64,000 bases of DNA from HRBIN24 sp035574155 (lineage in GTDB: Bacteria; Chloroflexota; Dehalococcoidia; SM23-28-2; HRBIN24): positions 1 to 64,000 of the forward strand of contig DATLZD010000062.1 of NCBI GenBank assembly GCA_035574155.1. The letters run 5' to 3'. Every line of letters begins with the position of its first letter. Positions within the stretch are counted from its first letter, which is position 1. Made by a program: the position numbers and the translations under genes. The notes beneath the pieces were generated by a model, which saw only the letters and a program-made list of their open reading frames with translations, was not told the origin of the DNA and ran no database searches. Shown piece by piece: positions 37,881-44,506 of this stretch.

Positions 37881-38741
37881 ATGGAACCTGGGACCTACCG
37901 CGGCTTTGAGGTGACCCTGCACGACCCCGGCATCGCCCTGGTGACGTTCAACCAGCCCGACCGCCTCAACGGCATGACCCAGGCCACCAAGCGCGACCTG
38001 GTGGAGCTGCTAGCCCAGGCCCAGATGGACGATGGCGTGCGGGTGGTGGTATTCACCGGGACGGGGCGGGCCTTCTCGGCCGGCGACGACATCACGGGCC
38101 GCCGGGTGGCCTACGAAGGGGCGCGGGCGTTGGCGCCCGAGATCCCTGGGGGGCATCGCCACCCCCTGGGCACCTACGACGCCTTGCGGGCCATCTCCCA
38201 GCAGCTGAACCTGGCGGTCCGCCAGCTGAGCAAGGTGACCATCGCCGCCATCAACGGCGTTGCCATCCAGTCTGGCCTGTCCCTGGCCCTGGCCTGCGAC
38301 TTTCGCATCGCCTCCCGGGAGGCCCGTCTGGGCAGTGGCACCCTGCGCTTCGGCCTGATGCCCGATGAAGGTGGCCACTTCCTGCTGGTGCAGCTCCTGG
38401 GGGTGGCGAGGGCCATGGACTTCCTGCTGCGGAACCGCATCGTCTCTGCCCAGGAGGCGCTGGCGCTGGGCCTGGTCCATGAGGTGGTGGAGCCGGAGGA
38501 GCTGTTGGGGCGGGCGCTGGACCTGGCGCGGGAGCTGGCCCAGGGCCCGCAGCTGGCCATGCGCCTTCTGAAGCGGGCCATCTACAACGCCGCTGAGGTG
38601 GGGATGCTCCAGGCCTTCGACGACATCGCCGCCCGCACCGCCATCAGCGACCACCACCCTGACGCCCGGGAGGGGGTGGCGGCCTTTCGCGAGAAGCGGT
38701 CGCCCCGCTTCAACCGCTGGCTGGAGGAGGGCGGGAGGTAG
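37881..38741 (+). CDS. Crotonase-family protein, EchA20-like by context
   Basis: A 286-residue crotonase with the usual fold signatures (VRVVVFTGTGRAFSAGDD and AAINGVAIQSGLSLALACD). The two hydratase glutamates are replaced: by alignment to the crotonase at 27908, the positions are T154 and D180, and an acidic pair D162/E163 lies in FGLMPDEGGH. It is therefore probably not a simple hydratase; isomerase, hydrolase or C-C bond cleaving activity is more likely. It precedes two CoA-transferase genes with 4 nt spacing, the same order as mycobacterial echA20-ipdA-ipdB. Confidence 0.85.
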   Translation: MEPGTYRGFEVTLHDPGIALVTFNQPDRLNGMTQATKRDLVELLAQAQMDDGVRVVVFTGTGRAFSAGDDITGRRVAYEGARALAPEIPGGHRHPLGTYDALRAISQQLNLAVRQLSKVTIAAINGVAIQSGLSLALACDFRIASREARLGSGTLRFGLMPDEGGHFLLVQLLGVARAMDFLLRNRIVSAQEALALGLVHEVVEPEELLGRALDLARELAQGPQLAMRLLKRAIYNAAEVGMLQAFDDIAARTAISDHHPDAREGVAAFREKRSPRFNRWLEEGGR

Positions 38742-38745
38742 GGCC

Positions 38746-39732
38746 ATGGCCCAGGGCAAGCTCATGTCCTTGGAGGAGGCGGTGGACCGTTTCGTGGCCG
38801 ACGGCGACGTCGTCTATGCCGGCTATCTCTGCGTGCCCTTTGCCCTCACCCACGAGATCGTGCGCCAGGGCAAGCGCGACCTGGAGCTGGTGGGGGCGTC
38901 GGTGGTCTGGCCCACCACCGAGCTGGTGCTGGCCGGGTGCTGCCGGCGCGTCCGCAGTGGCTATATCGGTGGGCCCCTGCGCTGCCGGGACATCGAGGAG
39001 ATGATGGCCAGGGGCGAGCTGGAGTTCGAGGACTACAGCAACCAGGGGCTGGCCCTCATGCTCATGGCCGGTGCCCTGGGCATCCCCTTCGTCCCCACCC
39101 GCAGCTTCCTGGGCACCGACTACCTGGACCGGGCCGAGGAGCACCCCGGCCGCATTCCTGGCTACAGGCGCCTCCACGTGATGGAGTCGCCCTTCGATGG
39201 GCAGCGGGTGGTGCTGCTGCCAGCCCTGCGGCCGGACGTGGTCATAATGCATGCCCAGAGGGCCGATGAGGAGGGGAACGTCCAGATGTGGGGCCACCTG
39301 GGCGATGCCCGGTGGGGCCTCTGGGCCGGGCGCAAGATCGTGGTCACGGTGGAGGAGGTGGTGCCCACGGAGGTGGTCCGTTCCGACCCGAGCCGCACGG
39401 TCGTGCCGGGGGCCATCGTCAGCGCCGTGGTCCACTGCCCCTATGGCGCCCATCCGGGCGGCATCGCCGGTTACTACGACTTCGACTACGCCTTCTTGGG
39501 CCGGGTGCTGGGGCCGGCCCTGGCCTCGCGGGAGGCCTTCGCCCGCTTCCGGCAGGAGTGGATAGAGCCTGGGGTCTCCGACCGGCAGCGCTACGTGGCC
39601 AAGGTGAAGGAGGTCATAGGCGAGGAGGCGTGGCAGGCCATCCACGTGGACCGGCACCTGCGACCACGGGCGACGGTGGACTACGGCTACTCGGCCGCCC
39701 TGAACCTGCCGCGGCGAGAGGGGTGGCCATGA
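38746..39732 (+). CDS. CoA-transferase family subunit A (IpdA-like)
   Basis: The 328-residue protein is a class I CoA-transferase alpha-type subunit of the glutaconate CoA-transferase group (VVYAGYLCVPFALTHEIVRQG, ADEEGNVQMWG, PYGAHPGGIAGYY). Mycobacterial IpdA, which works with IpdB in opening a steroid ring, belongs to this group. The stop overlaps the start of the B subunit by four bases. Whether it transfers CoA or hydrolyses a C-C bond needs the active-site residue to be compared with IpdA. Confidence 0.88.
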   Translation: MAQGKLMSLEEAVDRFVADGDVVYAGYLCVPFALTHEIVRQGKRDLELVGASVVWPTTELVLAGCCRRVRSGYIGGPLRCRDIEEMMARGELEFEDYSNQGLALMLMAGALGIPFVPTRSFLGTDYLDRAEEHPGRIPGYRRLHVMESPFDGQRVVLLPALRPDVVIMHAQRADEEGNVQMWGHLGDARWGLWAGRKIVVTVEEVVPTEVVRSDPSRTVVPGAIVSAVVHCPYGAHPGGIAGYYDFDYAFLGRVLGPALASREAFARFRQEWIEPGVSDRQRYVAKVKEVIGEEAWQAIHVDRHLRPRATVDYGYSAALNLPRREGWP

Positions 39733-40541
39733 GGGAGGACGGCTACAGCCTGGCCGAGCTGATGTGCATCGAGGCGGCCCGCCTCATGCCCGACAAGGGG
39801 GTGGTGGTCTTGGGGCTGGGGCTGCCGGTGCTGGCCGGGGCGCTGGCCAAGTGCCTGCACCACCCCGACCTGGTCATCTGCACCGAGGTAGGGGCCATCG
39901 ACTGGCGGCCCGACCCCAGCACGGTGGCGAGGGCACCCATCGGCATCCACGACCTGGTCCTCAACGATGGCGCCGCCATGGCCACCGACATGGTGGACGT
40001 GCTGGCTGCCCTGCTGATGGGCGGAAGGGTGGACCTGGGCACTCTCACCGCTGCCCAGATCGACCGCTACGGCAACCTGAACACGCTGGTCATCGGCGAC
40101 TACGCCAGCCCCGAGCGTCGCCTGGCGGGCACTGGCGGCAACACCGACATCGCCTGCCTGGCCAAGCGGGTGCTGGTGCTCATGCCCCAGGAGCCGCGGC
40201 GCTGGGTGGAGCGGGTGGACTTCCTCACCAGCCCGGGCTACGTGGACGGGCCGGGGGGAAGGCGGCGGGCCGGCCTGGCGCCCCAGGGGCCCAACCTGGT
40301 GGTCTCCACCATGGGCGTCTACGGGTTCGATACCCCTGACGGCGGCGAGACGGGCTCCTGCCAGCCGGTGCTGGAGGCCGTCTTCCCGGGCATCGACCCC
40401 GAGACGGTCCAGGCCCTGGTGCCCTGGCCCCTCAAGGTGTCTGCCCGCCTGCGACAGGTGGAGCCCCCCACCGCTGAGGAGCTGCTCATGCTGCGGCGCC
40501 TGGACCCCTTCCGCCACTACCTGGCACCGGGGCGCTACTGA
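39729..40541 (+). CDS. CoA-transferase family subunit B (IpdB-like)
   Basis: A 270-residue partner of the preceding subunit, with LAELMCIEAARLMPDKGVVV, a GLGLPVLAGALAK segment and QIDRYGNLNTLVIGDY, typical of the beta-type subunit of the glutaconate CoA-transferase group. ATG 39729 overlaps the TGA of subunit A. In the usual dimer the catalytic glutamate is carried by the B subunit; here the corresponding region reads CTEVGAIDWRPD and should be aligned with IpdB. It converges on the membrane-protein gene with a 7-base overlap. Confidence 0.88.
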   Translation: MREDGYSLAELMCIEAARLMPDKGVVVLGLGLPVLAGALAKCLHHPDLVICTEVGAIDWRPDPSTVARAPIGIHDLVLNDGAAMATDMVDVLAALLMGGRVDLGTLTAAQIDRYGNLNTLVIGDYASPERRLAGTGGNTDIACLAKRVLVLMPQEPRRWVERVDFLTSPGYVDGPGGRRRAGLAPQGPNLVVSTMGVYGFDTPDGGETGSCQPVLEAVFPGIDPETVQALVPWPLKVSARLRQVEPPTAEELLMLRRLDPFRHYLAPGRY

Positions 40542-42094
40542 AGGGGCGCCGGGGACCGGCCCTCGCCCGTCAGCACGTAGATGGAGCCTGGGATGACGGG
40601 CGCCAACCCCTCCCGGCCGCGGGGACAGCGGCAGCCAGAGTAGACGAACACGTAGTCGACCTCATACCGCTGGGCCAGCTCGCCGCCGCTGCACCTGCCC
40701 TCTCTCAGACAGTCGGACACCCGGGCGAAGGCCCTCTGTCGCTCCAGGAAGGCCGCCCGCCCCAGCCACTCGCTGCCCTGAACCGTCAGCACGCTCTCCA
40801 GCCCCGTCAGGGCCGGCAACCACTCGGAGGCCGGATCGCTGGCCCAGGGCAGGCCTGAGACCACCAGCACCCTGGCGTCGGCCGGTGCGTTCTCCCGCAG
40901 CCAGGCCATGGCCGCCAGGTCGCCGTCCGACAGACGGTTCAGGGGGCTCAGGGGCGACAGGTGGGCCATGGCCGAGTCTGTAGCGCCCAGCAGGGCCACG
41001 GCCGCCAGCACGCCGGCCGGGGCCAACGGCCAGCGTCGCCGCAGGGCCCTTCCCAACCCCTCCGAAGCCCAGGCGCCACCCAGGGCCAGGGGCAGGCAGG
41101 CGAGGGTCGCCGCCTTGCGCGGGTCCACCAGGAACAGGAGGGACAACCAGCCCAGGGCGAAGGGACGGCGCCTGAGGGCTAGGCCCAGCACGCCAGCCAG
41201 CCCCCACGTTGCCAGCCAGGGCAGCCCAGGCTCACCGTAGAACAGGGGCACGACCATGGGGAGAAAGGTCGCCGCGGGGCCGTAGCGGCTGCCAGCGGCA
41301 GCCCCCAGCAGGCTGTCGGCACCGTGGAGGGCCACCGCGGAGGCCCACCAGGGCGCGGCCAGGAGGAAGGCGAGCAGCGAGGAGGCAGCCGCCCTCAGCA
41401 GGGCACGCCGCCTCTCCCCGGCACGGCCCAGGGCCAGAGCGAAGAAGGGGGGATGGACCAGCGCCATTAGCCCCATCTCGGGGTGGGTGAGGACCGCCAG
41501 GGCGGCCCAAAGGGGCAGGCCGCGCCCGCCCTCACCTCTGGTCGCCCTGACCGCCTGCTGCATGGACAGCACCAGAAAGAGGAGGCCTGGCGAGCGGGTG
41601 ATGCCCCCGCCTACTATCTCCCAGTTCCAGCTGCGGGGCAGCAGGGCGAAGAAGAGTAACGCTGCCAGCCGCTGCGGCCAGGGGCAGAGCTCCCGCAACA
41701 GCAGCCAGGCGGCCCCTATCGTCAGCACGCTGCAGGCCAGGGGCAGGAAGCGGAAAACGTCCAGGAGGCCCCAGGGGCCAAGCCGGTCGGCAGTTACGGC
41801 CATGTAGAACCCCAGGGGCGGGTACACAAAGGGGACCTGCAACGCTCCGTATTCCACTGCCCAAGGCAGGCGCGGAAACGAGGAGTCCAGGGCCTGGGCC
41901 ATCAGGTAAAAGAGGCCCCCATCGCCCACGGGGAAGCCCGACGAGAGGACGTGGGGCAGACGGGTGGCCAGGGCCAGCGAGGCCACAGCCGCCGCTGCCA
42001 GCGGCTGCCAGCGGCTCACCTTCCCCAGGGACGGAAGGCGAGAGATGGCTAAGGCAGCGGGTGCGATGCCCACCGGACTCCTGTGGGGGACCAC
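40535..42094 (-). CDS. Polytopic membrane protein, possibly GT-C-type glycosyltransferase
   Basis: The 519-residue protein has about ten membrane helices and a C-terminal soluble part of about 140 residues containing DLAAMAWLRENAPADARVLV, a pattern seen after the membrane part of many GT39/ArnT-like and YfhO-like proteins. An acidic patch after the first helix (PVGDGGLFYLM) could be the catalytic Asp of a GT-C fold. Substrate and even enzyme class are uncertain. The start is GTG 42094. It overlaps the CoA-transferase gene at its 3' end and has no obvious partner gene. Confidence 0.65.
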   Translation of the reverse strand: MVPHRSPVGIAPAALAISRLPSLGKVSRWQPLAAAAVASLALATRLPHVLSSGFPVGDGGLFYLMAQALDSSFPRLPWAVEYGALQVPFVYPPLGFYMAVTADRLGPWGLLDVFRFLPLACSVLTIGAAWLLLRELCPWPQRLAALLFFALLPRSWNWEIVGGGITRSPGLLFLVLSMQQAVRATRGEGGRGLPLWAALAVLTHPEMGLMALVHPPFFALALGRAGERRRALLRAAASSLLAFLLAAPWWASAVALHGADSLLGAAAGSRYGPAATFLPMVVPLFYGEPGLPWLATWGLAGVLGLALRRRPFALGWLSLLFLVDPRKAATLACLPLALGGAWASEGLGRALRRRWPLAPAGVLAAVALLGATDSAMAHLSPLSPLNRLSDGDLAAMAWLRENAPADARVLVVSGLPWASDPASEWLPALTGLESVLTVQGSEWLGRAAFLERQRAFARVSDCLREGRCSGGELAQRYEVDYVFVYSGCRCPRGREGLAPVIPGSIYVLTGEGRSPAPLQ

Positions 42095-42273
42095 ATCCCC
42101 ACTACCTCAGACCCTCGGCCAGGTAGGACGTTACAGGGGCCGTTGCCCGGCACCACTGACATGCGGCAGGAAAAATAGCGAGCAATGCAGGTCGAGACGG
42201 GAAAAAGTTGATGTTCTACGGCCTGTAGTGGACGACATCGCCGCTGTGATGCCGAGACGGCGACCTTCTCCTC

Positions 42274-42303
42274 TTGCGACGGAGGGCCGCCAGGGGCTAA
42301 TAT
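42274..42303 (+). promoter_or_regulatory. Promoter of groES-groEL
   Basis: TTGCGA at 42274-42279, an 18-nt spacer and TAATAT at 42298-42303. The expected transcript start near 42310 falls just before the CIRCE repeat. The rest of the 286-base spacer (42095-42380) shows no gene. Confidence 0.65.
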
Positions 42304-42312
42304 CGGCTTAGG

Positions 42313-42339
42313 TTAGCACTCTCCCCCTGCGAGTGCTAA
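42313..42339. promoter_or_regulatory. CIRCE operator of groESL
   Basis: TTAGCACTC (42313-42321), 9-nt spacer, GAGTGCTAA (42331-42339): a perfect match to the HrcA-binding CIRCE inverted repeat, placed at the start of the groESL transcript. It predicts heat-inducible control by an HrcA repressor encoded outside the window. Confidence 0.97.
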
Positions 42340-42380
42340 ATGGTAAGCCCAGACCAGATGGTGAAGGGAGGGATGTGCCC

Positions 42381-42704
42381 ATGACTACCAAGGCTGCCAG
42401 CAAGATCGTGCCCCTGGCCGACCGCGTGGTGGTGAAGCAGATCAAGCTGGAGGAGGTGCGGGCCAGCGGTCTGGTCATCCCCGACACCGCCCGCGAGAAG
42501 CCCCAGGTGGGCGAGGTCATCGCCGTGGGGCCTGGTCGCCTGGACGAGGACGGCAAGCGCATCCCCATGGACCTGAAGGTGGGCGACCGCGTCATATACG
42601 CCAAGTATTCCGGCCAGGAGGTGCCCAAGGGCCTCTTCGGCTCCGACGAGGAAGAGTACCTGATCCTCAAGGAGTCCGACATCCTGGCCAAGCTGGAGGA
42701 CTAG
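42381..42704 (+). CDS. groES: Co-chaperonin GroES
   Basis: A 107-residue GroES with VPLADRVVVKQIKLEE at the N-terminus, the mobile-loop region around 28-42 (VRASGLVIPDTAREK), and GRLDEDGKRIPMDLKVGDRVIY. It caps the GroEL ring. The length is slightly above the usual 95-97 because of a short N-terminal extension and loop insertions. ATG 42381 follows GAAGGGAGGG. groEL follows after 40 nt. Confidence 0.96.
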   Translation: MTTKAASKIVPLADRVVVKQIKLEEVRASGLVIPDTAREKPQVGEVIAVGPGRLDEDGKRIPMDLKVGDRVIYAKYSGQEVPKGLFGSDEEEYLILKESDILAKLED

Positions 42705-42744
42705 CCCGGCCGGCCACATCTGACCGATAGGAGGGACGGGAGCC

Positions 42745-44370
42745 ATGCCCGCCAAGCAGCTCGTGTTCAGCGAGGAGGCCCGGCGCCGCCTCAAGGAGGG
42801 GGTGGACGCCCTGGCCGACGCTGTCAAGGTGACCCTCGGACCCCGTGGCCGCAACGTCGTCCTGGAGAAGAAGTACGGTGCCCCCTCGGTGGTGGACGAC
42901 GGCGTCAGCGTCGCCAAGGAGATTGAGCTCAAGGACCCCTTCGCTAACCTGGGTGCCCAGCTGGCCAAGGAGGTGGCCACCAAGACCAACGACGTGGCCG
43001 GCGATGGCACCACCACCGCCACCGTCCTGGCCCAGGCCCTGGTGCGGGAGGGGCTGCGCAACGTGGCCGCCGGCGCCAACCCCATGGCCCTCAAGCGGGG
43101 CATCGAGCGCGGCGTCGAGGCCGTCATCGAGGCCCTGCGGGAGGTGGCCCAGCCCGTAGCTGGCAAGGACCAGATCCGCCACGTGGCCACCATCTCCGGC
43201 CACGACCCCGAGATCGGCGAGATCATCGCCGACGTCATGGAGAAGGTGGGCAAGGACGGCGTCATCACCGTCGAGGAGGGCAAGTCCATCCGCACCGAGA
43301 CCGAGTTCGTGGAGGGGATGCAGCTGGACCGAGGCTACGTCTCCCCTTACTTCGTCACCAACCCTGACCGCATGGAGGCGGTGGTCGAGGAACCCTACAT
43401 CCTCATCACCGACAAGCGCATCTCCTCGGTGCACGACATCCTGCCCGTGCTGGAGCGGCTGCTCCAGATGGGCAAGAAGGACATCGTCGTCATCTGCGAC
43501 GACCTGGAGGGCGAGGCCCTGGCCACCCTGGTGGTCAACAAGCTGCGGGGCACCCTCAATGCCCTGGCGGTGAAGGCCCCCTCCTTCGGTGAGCGGCGCA
43601 AGGCCATCCTGGAGGACATCGCCATCCTGACGGGCGGCCAGGTGATCAGCGAGGACCTGGGCCGCAAGTTGGAGAATGCCCAGATCTCCGACCTGGGCCG
43701 CGCCCGCAAGGTGGTGGCCACTAAGGAGGAGACGGTCATCATCGAGGGCTACGGCTCTGACGAGGCCATTCAGGCCCGCATCAAGCAGATCAAGGCCCAG
43801 ATCGAGGACGCCGCCAGTGAGTTCGACCGCGAGAAGCTCCAGGAGCGGCTGGCCAAGCTGGCCGGCGGCGTGGCCGTCATCAAGGTCGGTGCCCCCACCG
43901 AGGTGGAGCTCAAGGAGAAGAAGCTGCGGGTGGAGGACGCCCTCTCGGCCACCCGCGCCGCTGTGGAGGAGGGCATCGTCCCTGGCGGCGGCGTGGCCCT
44001 CCTGCGCTGCCAGAAGGCCCTGGACAAGCTGGAGGGCGAGCTGGAAGGGGACGAGCTGACGGGCGTGCGCATCCTGCGCCGTGCCCTGGAGGAGCCGCTG
44101 CGCCAGATCGCCGAGAACGCCGGCCTGGAGGGCTCCATCGTGGTAGAGCGGGTGCGCGCCTCCGAGGACCCCTTCTTCGGCTTCGACGCCGACCGCATGC
44201 AGTACTGCAACATGATCGAGGCGGGCATCATTGACCCGGCCAAGGTCACCCGCACCGCTCTGGAGAACGCCTCCTCCATCGCCGCCCTGGTGCTCACCAC
44301 CGAGACCCTGGTGACGGAGATCCCCGAGCCGCCCAAGACCCAGGAGCCGACCCCGCCCATGGAGTACTGA
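42745..44370 (+). CDS. groEL: Chaperonin GroEL
   Basis: The 541-residue chaperonin has the ATP-binding VTLGPRGRNV and DVAGDGTTTATVLA motifs, the apical domain (GYVSPYFVTN) and EEGIVPGGGVALLR. The C-terminus ends PTPPMEY and lacks the GGM repeats common in other bacteria, as in several Chloroflexota. GATAGGAGGGACGGG precedes ATG 42745. It is co-transcribed with groES under CIRCE and followed by a strong terminator. Confidence 0.97.
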   Translation: MPAKQLVFSEEARRRLKEGVDALADAVKVTLGPRGRNVVLEKKYGAPSVVDDGVSVAKEIELKDPFANLGAQLAKEVATKTNDVAGDGTTTATVLAQALVREGLRNVAAGANPMALKRGIERGVEAVIEALREVAQPVAGKDQIRHVATISGHDPEIGEIIADVMEKVGKDGVITVEEGKSIRTETEFVEGMQLDRGYVSPYFVTNPDRMEAVVEEPYILITDKRISSVHDILPVLERLLQMGKKDIVVICDDLEGEALATLVVNKLRGTLNALAVKAPSFGERRKAILEDIAILTGGQVISEDLGRKLENAQISDLGRARKVVATKEETVIIEGYGSDEAIQARIKQIKAQIEDAASEFDREKLQERLAKLAGGVAVIKVGAPTEVELKEKKLRVEDALSATRAAVEEGIVPGGGVALLRCQKALDKLEGELEGDELTGVRILRRALEEPLRQIAENAGLEGSIVVERVRASEDPFFGFDADRMQYCNMIEAGIIDPAKVTRTALENASSIAALVLTTETLVTEIPEPPKTQEPTPPMEY

Positions 44371-44385
44371 GGCGCCAGGGGCAGC

Positions 44386-44421
44386 GAAGGGGGCCGCCTT
44401 CTAGGCGGCCCCCTTCCTTTT
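44386..44421 (+). terminator. Rho-independent terminator after groEL
   Basis: GAAGGGGGCCGCCT (44386-44399) pairs perfectly with 44403-44416 across a 3-nt loop and is followed by CTTTT. The stem core equals that of the hairpin at 12964. Confidence 0.85.
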
Positions 44422-44506
44422 GGGGCAGGCGCTTGGCGCAGGCGCGGCCCGCCGGGCGCGGGTGCTACCGCCAAGGGCCGCCGCCGTTTTACATTAGTGG
44501 GAGCGT

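Noticed and set aside
39288..39728. Open frame extending the CoA-transferase B gene far upstream into the A gene
   Set aside because: The family N-terminus begins at ATG 39729, which overlaps the A-subunit stop; the upstream part is Gly/Pro/Arg-rich shadow.
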